Origin: Microvirga aerophila
Lineage (GTDB): Bacteria; Pseudomonadota; Alphaproteobacteria; Rhizobiales; Beijerinckiaceae
Length of the DNA: 44,222 nucleotides
NCBI RefSeq assembly: GCF_003332305.1
Contig: NZ_QOIO01000047.1
Span: 1 to 44,222 of the forward strand
Reading direction: 5' to 3'
Shown here: in pieces, positions 32,763-40,647 of the stretch
How positions within the stretch are numbered: position 1 is the first letter of the stretch
Layout: each line of letters begins with the position of its first letter
Made by a program: the position numbers and the translations under genes
The notes under the pieces: model-generated
Databases searched by the model: none
What the model was told of the DNA's origin: nothing
The model's input: only the letters and a program-made list of their open reading frames with translations

Positions 32763-32780
32763 CGATCCAAGTTTGGATCG
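32763..32780. promoter_or_regulatory. Perfect palindrome before LssY_C copy 2
   Basis: CGATCCAAGTTTGGATCG has 8-bp perfect arms with a 2-nt centre and ends 22 nt before the ATG at 32803. It may be an operator or a hairpin near the ribosome binding site. It is not at copy 1 of the gene family. Confidence 0.4.
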
Positions 32781-32802
32781 CCTCCACCCTGGAGGACCTG
32801 TG

Positions 32803-33630
32803 ATGAGCAGCCCCCGTCGTGGAGCAAGCCGGGTCGCCACCCGGATCCGCAAGGGATTGCTCATCACGGTCATCCTGATCGGCGGGTATGCCCTGCTGGC
32901 CTATGTGGCGTTGCCATCGGTGTGGACCCACTATGAACACCAGCGCGGGCTCGCAGGCCGGCCCATGGTGACGCACACCGAGCAAGGCATCCCGGGAGAT
33001 GCGCTCAACGTCGGTCTTGTCGGATCGCAGGAGGATGTCGTCCGCGCTATGCATGCGGCCGGTTGGTTTCCGGCCAATCCGATCACGTTGCGAAGCAGTC
33101 TCGGGATCATTGACAGCGTCCTTCTCCACCGGCCCGACAACGAGGCGCCGGTTAGTCCTCTCTTCTATCAAGGGCGGCGGGAGGACCTCGCCTACGAGAA
33201 GCCCGTCGGATCGAGCGCCGACCAGCGCCATCACGTGCGTTTCTGGAAGGTGCTGGAGAGTGGTCAGGAAGACCGGATCGTCTGGCTCGGATCGGTGACG
33301 TTCGATCGCGGCGTTGGCCTGAGCCGGTACACCGGCCAGGTGACTCATCACATCGCGCCGGACATCGACACCGAGCGTGACGGACTGCTCGATGACCTGG
33401 TTCGAGCCGGAATGGTCACGATGCGCTACCAGGTGTCCGGGGTCGGTCCGACGCTGAATGGCCGCAACGGCGAAGGCGATCCCTACTACACCGATGGCGA
33501 GATCTGGGTGGCCGTTCTCGTCGTAGCCGGAGAGAAACGGACGCAGCCTCCGACCGAGCTGACCAGTCCGGCACTCGTCAGGACAACGAACGGAGTCTGG
33601 AAAGCCATTGCGGGCACGTTGCGGAACTGA
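32803..33630 (+). CDS. LssY C-terminal domain protein, copy 2
   Basis: 275 residues from ATG 32803, which has GGAGG nearby. A single membrane helix at about 20-38 (LLITVILIGGYALLAYVAL) is followed by an exposed LssY_C domain: GDALNVGLVGSQED, a central LRSSLGIIDS segment, HHVRFWKVL and YYTDGEIWVAVLVV. It is a paralogue of 26542..27378. Function unknown; an envelope role is likely. It is followed by a long 3' region with a terminator. Confidence 0.88.
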   Translation: MSSPRRGASRVATRIRKGLLITVILIGGYALLAYVALPSVWTHYEHQRGLAGRPMVTHTEQGIPGDALNVGLVGSQEDVVRAMHAAGWFPANPITLRSSLGIIDSVLLHRPDNEAPVSPLFYQGRREDLAYEKPVGSSADQRHHVRFWKVLESGQEDRIVWLGSVTFDRGVGLSRYTGQVTHHIAPDIDTERDGLLDDLVRAGMVTMRYQVSGVGPTLNGRNGEGDPYYTDGEIWVAVLVVAGEKRTQPPTELTSPALVRTTNGVWKAIAGTLRN

Positions 33631-33673
33631 TGAGACTCGCGTTGAAAATTCAGATTGTCTCAAGACGTTCAGC

Positions 33674-33693
33674 GGCTGTCTTCATCGGTCAAG
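33674..33693. repeat. 20-bp sequence repeated at 43408
   Basis: GGCTGTCTTCATCGGTCAAG occurs again at 43408-43427 with one change (C for T at position 8). The reverse strand reads CTTGACCGATGARGACAGCC. Both copies are in intergenic DNA. Whether it is a -35-like element, a regulator site or a duplicated gene start (ATGARGACAGCC) is not clear. Confidence 0.4.
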
Positions 33694-33776
33694 CAACACG
33701 CTTCCGATCGGGCAAATTGGCTCCCGGAGGTCCTGATCCCCGCTCTATCCCTTTGCTGAGACCTCCGCTGACTCGG

Positions 33777-33810
33777 CCCCGTTCGGAAGAGACCGAACGG
33801 GGTCCTTTTT
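33777..33810 (+). terminator. Rho-independent terminator
   Basis: Perfect 10-bp stem CCCCGTTCGG / CCGAACGGGG with loop AAGAGA, followed by TCCTTTTT. It is 147 nt after the LssY_C stop. A further stem (33725-33732 with 33760-33767, CGGAGGTC / GACCTCCG) lies just ahead, so the transcript end is strongly structured; it could belong to a separate small RNA. Confidence 0.75.
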
Positions 33811-34014
33811 GCAGCCCGACCGTCCTGGCCGAGGGCTCCGACATCCGGGCTCACGTGGAGTGTGCCCGATAAAGGTCCATCCGACGCCTGACGCGGACAC
33901 GCAGGCTGTTCTGTTTCATCGTGGTTGCGAAGCGCTTCCTGAGCGTGCCTGAATTTGGGATCTGCTGCAACAAGGGACGATTGCATGTGGCGGTCGGCGG
34001 GAGAAATTGCAGAC

Positions 34015-34086
34015 AGAAAAAACCCTGCCTCTTGTAAGAGGCAGGGTTCAGTGTTCTCCTCGCCTTCGGGATGACAATCCGAAAAC
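34015..34086 (-). ncRNA. Candidate small RNA
   Basis: On the minus strand there is a perfect 13-bp stem (34021-34033 / 34036-34048) followed by a U tract, a typical intrinsic terminator, with no protein gene ahead of it. About 70 nt upstream are TTGACA (34116-34121) and CCTACT (34093-34098) spaced by 17 nt, a plausible sigma-70 promoter. The predicted RNA of about 72 nt would have a small 5' hairpin (TTCGG / CCGAA) and a purine-rich single-stranded GGCGAGGAGAAC between the two stems. No known family is recognised with certainty. Confidence 0.45.
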
Positions 34087-34119
34087 AGCTCGAGTAGGAC
34101 ACACAAGAGGTCGAGTGTC

Positions 34120-34260
34120 AATTTCAGCTATGTAATGTCTGGTATAGTTATAATAATCTTTCAATTTATTCATGTATTCCTAAGCTATCCATAAGTAGTA
34201 TTTCTTTTTTAACTGCCGTATACTCTAAGAATAACAAAGAGTGTTGCAGATTTGCAATAG
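34120..34260. other. AT-rich island before the outer-membrane protein gene
   Basis: About 140 nt rich in A and T (including TATAGTTATAATAATC and TTTCTTTTTTAAC), in striking contrast to the GC-rich surroundings. It contains no gene. It directly precedes the beta-barrel gene and could be a strong promoter with UP-element-like sequence, or a foreign insert. Confidence 0.6.
34244..34257. promoter_or_regulatory. Weak FixK-like palindrome
   Basis: TTGCAGATTTGCAA is a perfect TTGCA-N4-TGCAA palindrome and fits the loose FixK pattern TTG(A/C)-N6-(T/G)CAA. The centre is 72.5 nt before the start at 34323. The half-sites differ from TTGAT, so this may be another regulator's site. Confidence 0.3.
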
Positions 34261-34322
34261 CTTTGCTTTGCGGAAAGCTCCTAGAGTGGACTGTTTAGTC
34301 CTCACACAAAGGGGTGACCATC

Positions 34323-35120
34323 ATGAGGAAGTGTGTTTCCAGTCTTCTGGTCGCAACGGCCATTTCGACCCTTGCCTTCTCGGCCGCATCAGCCGCGGAC
34401 CTTCCCGTCCGCGCGGCGCCTCCTCCCTACATTCCACCGGTTCCGGTCTTTACCTGGACGGGTTTCTACGCCGGTGTGAACGCCGGCTGGGGCTGGCGTG
34501 ACAGCGACCGGGAGCCGGTGTTCCTGGCTCCTGGACCAGGGATTCCGGCAGGCCTCGCGGGCACGCTGATCTTCAACAACAACGATGACGGTGGCTTCAC
34601 CGGCGGCGGCCAGATCGGCTATAACTACCAGATCGGCTCGTTCGTGGTCGGTGTTGAAACCGACATTCAGTGGGCCGATACGGACCAGAACTTCGATGCC
34701 GTGTTCATCCCGGCCACCGGCTTTGCCGGCAGCTTCGTGCCGGGGGTGTTCAACAGCAACGCACCGGAATGGTGGGGCTCGGTTCGTGGTCGCCTCGGTG
34801 TGGCGTTCGACCGGGTTCTCGTCTACGCCACCGGCGGTCTCGCCTACACCGACGACAGCACCGGCTGGGCTGTCGGCGGCGGTGTCGAATGGGCGCTGCC
34901 GGTGAACTTGTTCGGCTCTTCGGCGGTGACCTTCGGCCTGGAAGGGCTGTGGCTCGGCTTCGACGATGATGATGACAACATCGGCCAGTCCATTGGCACG
35001 TTCACGCCCGTCGGCGGCGGGGGGCCCGTGGCGGTGGTTGCGCCGGCCTTCGATAACGATGACAACAACGACTTCTTCGTGGCGCGTGCCAAGCTGAACT
35101 TCAAGTTCGGCACCTACTGA
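34323..35120 (+). CDS. Outer-membrane beta-barrel (immunogenic-type) protein, abundant porin-like
   Basis: 265 residues from ATG 34323; AAAGGGGTGA stands just upstream and a GTG at 34314 overlaps it, so ATG is preferred. The signal peptide ends SAASA and the mature protein begins ADLPVRAAPP, then the diagnostic FTWTGFYAGVNAGWGW. Alternating strands continue to the final SRAKLNFKFGTY-like end (RAKLNFKFGTY), closing an eight-stranded barrel of the Omp31/OmpA-like family. A rho-independent terminator follows. The AT-rich island upstream suggests high expression. Confidence 0.92.
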   Translation: MRKCVSSLLVATAISTLAFSAASAADLPVRAAPPPYIPPVPVFTWTGFYAGVNAGWGWRDSDREPVFLAPGPGIPAGLAGTLIFNNNDDGGFTGGGQIGYNYQIGSFVVGVETDIQWADTDQNFDAVFIPATGFAGSFVPGVFNSNAPEWWGSVRGRLGVAFDRVLVYATGGLAYTDDSTGWAVGGGVEWALPVNLFGSSAVTFGLEGLWLGFDDDDDNIGQSIGTFTPVGGGGPVAVVAPAFDNDDNNDFFVARAKLNFKFGTY

Positions 35121-35139
35121 GATCCGCTGCGCGCAGCAG

Positions 35140-35167
35140 AAAAGGCCCGGTTCGTCCGGGCCTTTTT
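35140..35167 (+). terminator. Rho-independent terminator of the beta-barrel gene
   Basis: Perfect 11-bp stem AAAAGGCCCGG / CCGGGCCTTTT with loop TTCGT and a T tract, starting 20 nt after the stop codon. Confidence 0.9.
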
Positions 35168-35239
35168 GCTTGTCCGCTGGCACACGATGCCGTTCGGGTG
35201 TCTGGCAGCCGCCGAATCGCGTGTTGACGTCACGCCCGC

Positions 35240-35611
35240 TTAACGCGCCAAGCCGGACGGCGCCGCGTAGTCAACCGGGTCAAAGGGGTTGCGCGATCCG
35301 ACGAAGGGGCCATTCGTGACGGGGTCCGGCAGGTTGCCGCCGCCACTGAAGCGTTCGTTGTTCTGCATGTAGGGCGGGCTTCGCAGATAGGATTGCGCTT
35401 GCCCGTAGCCGGTGTAGCCCGGATTGATCGAGCCAACCGGAACAACGTTTCCCGGATCCAGGAAGCTGCGGGGCGTCACCCGCAAGACCAGTGGACCTCC
35501 TTGTCCCAGGGCTTGTCGGGCTTCTCGTTGGCGGGTCTGGGCCTCGGCCTGCACAGGGATGACCAGGGATGCAACAGCGGCAATGACGACGACGACACAG
35601 GTATGGCGCAT
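35240..35611 (-). CDS. Exported protein of unknown function
   Basis: 123 residues starting MRHTCVVVVIAAVASLVIPVQA after GGAGG. The signal peptide ends QAEAQ (about residue 24). The mature protein is rich in Gly, Pro, Asn and Tyr (PGYTGYGQAQSYLRSPPYMQ; SRNPFDPVDYAAP) and probably largely unfolded or cell-wall associated. It converges on the beta-barrel gene. No family recognised. Confidence 0.7.
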   Translation of the reverse strand: MRHTCVVVVIAAVASLVIPVQAEAQTRQREARQALGQGGPLVLRVTPRSFLDPGNVVPVGSINPGYTGYGQAQSYLRSPPYMQNNERFSGGGNLPDPVTNGPFVGSRNPFDPVDYAAPSGLAR

Positions 35612-36069
35612 CGGCAGCCCTCCAATGTGAGTACGGTCTCGCGGGAACCCCCGTTGCAGGCTTCTTCGTGGAACCAGCAGTCTTCGCTCATGGACTCGCC
35701 AGCCGATTGCCGCGCTTAAGATGGTATCTTGCCTGAAATGGCTGCACGGCAAGCCCACGTTTGTTTTCCGACACGCTTGCGAGAACTCCGTTGGGACCGT
35801 CCAGCAGGCACGCCATAGATGATCTGAGCCTCGTTCGAACTGGAATGTCAGGGGTTTTGCGTGCCAACAATACTGCACATCAACTGTGGAAGACATGCTG
35901 CAATCTCAGGGTTTGCAGATGTTGCTGTCGATCTGCTCCCCTCCGAAGGAGTATTCGAGAGCAACCATAATAATTCCACTCGCTGCCATGGATTGTCACC
36001 TTGACCTCGGGCGCAACCTCGGCTGCTATGCAGCAGGGAAGCAAGCGAACAGCGATCCAAGGGGGAGCG
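35612..36069. other. 458-nt gap between divergent genes
   Basis: No gene is supported. Promoters for the exported protein (minus strand) and the second beta-barrel gene (plus strand) must lie here. I see no strong palindrome or terminator. Confidence 0.4.
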
Positions 36070-36963
36070 ATGCATTACCTTTCGCACTGGTTGGCGTGCG
36101 GCGTCGTCGTTCCGCTCGGCGTTCTCGCCGGGGGCGCAGGAGACACGCTCGCCGCAGACCTCGGGCCTCCCGCTCCCGTGAGCGAGGCTCCCGTCGTGTC
36201 CGGGTGGACCTACCGGTTCACGCCCTATGGCTGGCTCACCGCCCTGAAGGGAACCCAAACGGTGCGCGGACGCAGCGTGAAGGTCGATGCGAGCTTCATC
36301 GACATCGTCGAGAAGAGCGACACGCTCGTGGCCCTGATGGGCGACTTCGAGGCCCGCAATGGCCCCATCGCCCTCTTCACTGATGTGGTTTGGAGCCAGA
36401 TCGGCGTCGAGGGCGGCAACGTCCGCAGCCGCGCGCTGGCGCCGGGCGTGACCGGAACGCTCGGCACATCCCTCAATTTGGATATCGAGATGGCCATCGT
36501 TGAGGTCGGCGGCGCCTACGAGGTCGCCCGCTCGGGACCATTGGCCTTCGACCTCCTGGGCGGAGCCCGGTACTGGTATCAGGAGGCAGACCTTTCGTTG
36601 GCCATCGCGGCTGCGGTCGACGTCGGCGATCTCCAGATTGCCGGAGCCCGGGCCTTCGCCCGCTCCGGTTCCGTCGATTGGCTCGATCCCATGATCGGGG
36701 CACGGGTGCGCTACGCCGTGGCGCCGGGTCATGAGCTCTTCCTGCGCGGTGATATCGGTGGGTTTGGCGTGGGGAGCGACTTCTCCTGGCAGGCCATCGG
36801 CGCCTACGGCTTCGAGCTCGGTACCTACCAGGGCGTCACCTTCTCCGGCGTGATCGGCTATCGGGCGCTCTCCGTGGACTATGCCCAGGGCGAAGGCCGG
36901 AGGCGCTACGAGTTCGACATGCTCCAGCACGGACCGGTGCTTGGCATCAGCGCCCGGTTCTGA
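36070..36963 (+). CDS. Outer-membrane beta-barrel protein, second type
   Basis: 297 residues starting MHYLSHWLACGVVVPLG after GGGGGAGC; the frame is open back to a TTG at 36001, but this start gives the better signal peptide (ending DTLAADLGPP). The mature part shows WTYRFTPYGWLTALKGTQTVRG, a long run of amphipathic strands (DVVWSQIGVEGG; ELFLRGDIGGFGVGS) and the aromatic C-terminal SARF typical of barrels. It probably forms a barrel of 10-12 strands. No specific substrate. It differs in sequence from 34323..35120. Confidence 0.87.
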   Translation: MHYLSHWLACGVVVPLGVLAGGAGDTLAADLGPPAPVSEAPVVSGWTYRFTPYGWLTALKGTQTVRGRSVKVDASFIDIVEKSDTLVALMGDFEARNGPIALFTDVVWSQIGVEGGNVRSRALAPGVTGTLGTSLNLDIEMAIVEVGGAYEVARSGPLAFDLLGGARYWYQEADLSLAIAAAVDVGDLQIAGARAFARSGSVDWLDPMIGARVRYAVAPGHELFLRGDIGGFGVGSDFSWQAIGAYGFELGTYQGVTFSGVIGYRALSVDYAQGEGRRRYEFDMLQHGPVLGISARF

Positions 36964-37094
36964 CGGCAGCCGACCCCGGCAACCGCAGGGTGCCCGGCAC
37001 CTGTCGGTGTTCGTCCATCGATTAAGCCTGACGTGGGCATCGGTGCGTTCGGTCCACGAGGACCGGGTTTCGGTGAAAGCGGGAAGCTCGAGCC

Positions 37095-38432
37095 ATGGGA
37101 TGCCATGAACGGCCTTTGACCCTGACATCAGTCCTGGCCATGGCCCTCGGCCTCAGTGGATGTGTCCCCCTGTCCTCCGACGGCGGAATGGCACCCGTCC
37201 GGAACATCGCCTTCGCCGAGCTGAAAGCGGAGGCCGTGAAGGTCTCGACTGAACCCGAGAGTGCCGCGCAGCGGCGGAACGGGTCAACGCGTTGCTCAAC
37301 CGTCCGCTGACGGCTGGAGCGGCGGTTCAGATCGCACTCCTGAACAACCGGGGGCTTCAGGCCGCTTACAACGAGCTCGGCATCTCGGAGGCGCACTACG
37401 TGCAGGCGAGCCTGCCACCCTCGCCTCGGTTCGGTTTCAACCAGTTGGCCGGCGACCTGAAGGTCGAAATCACCCGCCAGCTCGTCGGCAATGTCCTCGC
37501 GCTGGCAACCCTGCCAGCCCGGTCCGAGATCGCCCGGGAGCTGCTCCGGGCGGCCCAGCTCCGGGCCGCGGAGGCGACCCTCGTCCTCGCGGCCGAGACC
37601 CGAAAGCAATTCTATCGCGCCGTGGCCGCGAATGAGCAGGTCAGCCTGGTCACGCAGACTGATGGCGTCGCAGGCGACACGGAACACACCGAGGCCCGGA
37701 TGAAGCTTCGCATCGAGTGTGAGCGGCTGGCCCGCCACATGGGCCTGTAGGACGACGTCGATTACAAGCTCCCTCTCCACCTTCTGGCGATACCGGCAAG
37801 GGTTCGCTCGATCCGGGAGGCCGAGGCGCAGGCCCTGCAACACCACCTCGACCTTCGGATCGCAAAGCTCGAACTGGAGGCTCTGGCCAAGTCGTTGGGC
37901 CTGACGCAGGCGACACGGTTCGTCAGCGCCCTTCGATCTGGCAGCCCAGAACCGTTACAAGAGTACGGACAAGGTCTCGGCGGATTCCGTCAGCAAGACC
38001 AAAACCATCACAAATGGCTTCGTGGCGACGATAGAGATCCCGCTCTTTGACTTCGGGCAGGCCCGCGTCGCCGAAGCCGAGCAGCGCTACCTCCAGGCCG
38101 CGAACCGGCTGGCCGAGATGGCCGTGAATGGCCGCTCGGAGGCCCGCGAGGCCTACCATGCCTATCGCGGGACCTACGATCTCGCCCGCATCCATCAGAA
38201 GCGGATCGCGGCGACCGGACACATGGTCGGGATTTATGATCCGACCCAGGACAGTGATCGGGCCGCAACCCTGCCCGAGCCAGCTCTCGACATGGATGAG
38301 TGGATGAAGCGCAACATCAAGGCGATCGAGGCCCGTCGTGATTTCTGGATCGCGGACACGGATCTCGGGGCGTCATGGTCCGGTGCCCGGTCGACCGGAG
38401 GCCTGAGCCCCCTTGGCGGCCCGCACATCTAA
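37095..38432 (+). pseudogene. Decayed TolC-family outer-membrane efflux lipoprotein
   Basis: An N-terminal lipoprotein signal (ALGLSGCVPLSSDGG, lipobox LSGC) starts the frame at 37095. Near 37265 a frameshift moves coding to the frame with ERVNALLNRPLTAGAAVQIA, typical of CusC/TolC-type proteins. That frame ends at TAG 37748-37750, goes on open after it (LALRIAKLELEALAKSLGL-like), and near 37925 a second frameshift leads to ADSVSKTKTITNGFVATIEI and the usual C-terminal part to 38432. Three interruptions make a functional product very unlikely. No RND pump or adaptor gene is beside it. The internal region also looks shortened compared with an intact protein of this family. Confidence 0.85.
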
Positions 38433-38489
38433 AGGTCCATCGGAAGCCCGTGCCCCGTTCGGCTCCGCCAAGGGAAATGCGCGCTCACG

Positions 38490-38843
38490 TCATCGCGATG
38501 CCGAGTCTTCCCTCTCTTGCTTGAAGATGACGTCGAGCGCTTGGATTACCTTCTTGTCCCGGTTCTCCTTGCAATACACGATCACCTGATGCTCGAGGTC
38601 CTTCCCGCGCTTGACATTGATCATGTGCTTCTTGGCGAGCCCGTTGTACCAGCCGCTGTACCAGGTCATCAGCAGGTCCGCGTCCTCCTGGTAGGTCCCT
38701 GCAAGTTGCTCGCATGTCAACTTCTGCACGTCGATCCGGCCCTTCGCGTCCGCGTAGCTGGAGAGCGGGGTCGCCGTCTGGGCCTTCGCACCAAAGGCCG
38801 CTGTGACCATCAAGGCCGCCGCAAGAAGTGTTCCGTGTCTCAT
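38490..38843 (-). CDS. HdeA-like periplasmic protein, copy 2
   Basis: 117 residues, with signal peptide ending FGAKAQ and HdeA-like core (CEQLAGTYQEDADLLMTWYS; conserved Cys44 and Cys91). It shares most of its core with the copy at 16186. The end differs (IFKQEREDSASR). It is probably an acid or envelope stress chaperone-like protein; activity is unproven. It converges on the decayed TolC gene and is divergent from the small secreted gene at 39108. Confidence 0.88.
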   Translation of the reverse strand: MRHGTLLAAALMVTAAFGAKAQTATPLSSYADAKGRIDVQKLTCEQLAGTYQEDADLLMTWYSGWYNGLAKKHMINVKRGKDLEHQVIVYCKENRDKKVIQALDVIFKQEREDSASR

Positions 38844-39107
38844 GTCTCAAATCCCTCATGACTTTCGTCTTATGCCGGCTTCGCCCGGACCGCCGGGACC
38901 TTAGGCACGCCGACGCACCGCTGCTTGACCAATGAAGACGCTGGCTTGGCAATTCGGGACAGGAACCTGCGATGTGCCGGACGAGAGCAACGTCCGGATC
39001 AGCCTCGGTGTCCACACAGGTCGGTTTCTTGTCCTCTTCCGTCAAGCCAGTCTATGCCGCAGGTGGTAATGTGGCCGTGCAATGGCTCCCACGCAGGAGA
39101 GACGACA

Positions 39108-39359
39108 ATGCTGCGCCTCATGTTGCTCGCTACACTCGGCATCCTGGTAACCACCACGCCGGATTGGGCTCAGGATGCCGGGCCACCCGTCCGCGACGGT
39201 GAGATCGTCATCCCCTCGCAACGAACCCTCGAACGGGAAGCGGTGACGCAACCGCGGAACGACTTTTCGACGAACGATGCGATCGCCACCCAGCAGATGG
39301 AACGGCAAAATCGGCGGATCGACCGCGAGGTTGAGAAGGGGATCTGCGCGGACTGCTGA
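39108..39359 (+). CDS. Small secreted protein ending in CxxC
   Basis: 83 residues after AGGAGAGACGAC. The signal peptide is MLRLMLLATLGILVTTTPDWAQ. The mature part of about 61 residues is charged (RTLEREAVTQPRNDFS; QQMERQNRRIDREVEKG) and ends in CADC, a CxxC pair at residues 80 and 83. The pair could bind metal or form a disulfide. No family recognised. Confidence 0.65.
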   Translation: MLRLMLLATLGILVTTTPDWAQDAGPPVRDGEIVIPSQRTLEREAVTQPRNDFSTNDAIATQQMERQNRRIDREVEKGICADC

Positions 39360-39422
39360 GGAACAGAATTCGGGGCAGGGATAGTGGGATGCCGTCCCCT
39401 GCCTCGACCGTCCGGCCCTCGG

Positions 39423-40607
39423 TCAGATCCAATCCCGGGCTTGTGCCTTGGTGATCTGTCTCCCGGTCCTTTCCTGTGGTTGAGGAACCGGGTGGCCGGG
39501 TTGAGTCCGGCCGTGTTCCAGGCGCCAAGCCGCCGGTGATTGTCCGGACCAGCGGCGGAAGGCCCTCGTGAAGGCGCTCGCCTCGGAGTACCCAAGCGCC
39601 ACGGCAATCTCGCTGAGCGGGATCTTGGTCTGGGTCAGCAGTTGGCGTGCGATCTCGAAGCGCGTCTCATCAACAAGGCTCTGGAAACCTGCGCCCTCGG
39701 CTTGCAGGTGCCGGCTCAAGGTGCGGCGATGCACGGCAAAGCGATCCGCAACCGTCGTGGCCGAGCATCGGTTCGTCAGGATCTCGGTTCGCAGAACGCG
39801 GCGCAGGCTCTCCTTCCAACCGCCCGCTGCGGCCGCCTCAAGCTCCCGAACATGGGCTTCGAACACCTGGCGGAAGATCGGGTTCGCGTCCGCAATGCGG
39901 TGGTCAAGGCAACGCGTCGGAAAGACCAGGACGGCGGTTTCCTGATCGAAGCGCACGGGCGCCCGGAAGAAGCGCCGATAGGCCCCCAGATCGGCCGGCT
40001 GGTGTCGGGGCAGCAGCACCTCGTCCGGCACCCAATTGGGTCCACACAGCGTCCGCAGGACATTCGTCGCCACCGCCATGACTGTATCCGTGATCTGCTC
40101 GGGACTCCTCACGCCCTGCTCGTAGATCGCATAGCCCAGGGCCACCACATCCCCGTAGGCCAACAGTGTGGGAGTGGCGCCACGGTCATGCAGAGGCAGG
40201 TGCCTGACAAGGGCCGACAGGGCCTCGCCGACGGTGGGCGAGTGTTGCATGAGGCCTCCGATCGGGCCTAGCGACGAGAGGGATCCCCGCTGACCGACCA
40301 GGAGGCCGAAGTGCGGACAATGCGTGTGCGCGACACAGGCCGTGAGCACCCGGCCCAGGGCCGCATAGGGAATGATGTTGTTCTCGTCCTCGAACAGCTC
40401 CGGATCGAGACCGGCCTGGCGGATCACCGCATTGGGATCCGCCCCGAACTCGCGCAGGAGGGGATAGACTTCACATGCAACGCCGATGCGGATGACGCCT
40501 TTCGCCACCGCCTGCCGGAGAGTTCCTTGCGCAGGCACATCCGTGGCCAGGCCGCGGAGGTCCACTTGATCCAGCGGTGTCAGCGCAGGTTGGGACGCCG
40601 GCCTCAT
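39423..40607 (-). CDS. AraC family transcriptional regulator (Arabinose_bd-type)
   Basis: 394 residues from ATG 40607, with GGCAGGAGGTT upstream. The N-terminal domain (about 45-235) is of the Arabinose_bd/OruR type (EVYPLLREFGADPNAVIRQAG; VGEALSALVRHLPLHD). The C-terminal AraC HTH pair runs from about 270 to 360 (VADRFAVHRRTLSRHLQAEG; LSEIAVALGYSEASAFTRAF). It starts 40 nt after the stop of the NarL-type regulator and so is likely the third gene of the kinase, regulator, AraC operon. Its DNA-binding half is the closest match in the window to the truncated protein at 32272. Confidence 0.92.
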   Translation of the reverse strand: MRPASQPALTPLDQVDLRGLATDVPAQGTLRQAVAKGVIRIGVACEVYPLLREFGADPNAVIRQAGLDPELFEDENNIIPYAALGRVLTACVAHTHCPHFGLLVGQRGSLSSLGPIGGLMQHSPTVGEALSALVRHLPLHDRGATPTLLAYGDVVALGYAIYEQGVRSPEQITDTVMAVATNVLRTLCGPNWVPDEVLLPRHQPADLGAYRRFFRAPVRFDQETAVLVFPTRCLDHRIADANPIFRQVFEAHVRELEAAAAGGWKESLRRVLRTEILTNRCSATTVADRFAVHRRTLSRHLQAEGAGFQSLVDETRFEIARQLLTQTKIPLSEIAVALGYSEASAFTRAFRRWSGQSPAAWRLEHGRTQPGHPVPQPQERTGRQITKAQARDWI

Positions 40608-40647
40608 GGCAACCTCCTGCCGAGGGGGTCACGATCAAGAATCACGA

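Noticed and set aside
34015..34130. A tRNA-like or protein-coding reading of the region around the candidate small RNA
   Set aside because: No cloverleaf can be drawn, and the minus-strand frame across it has no protein-like sequence.
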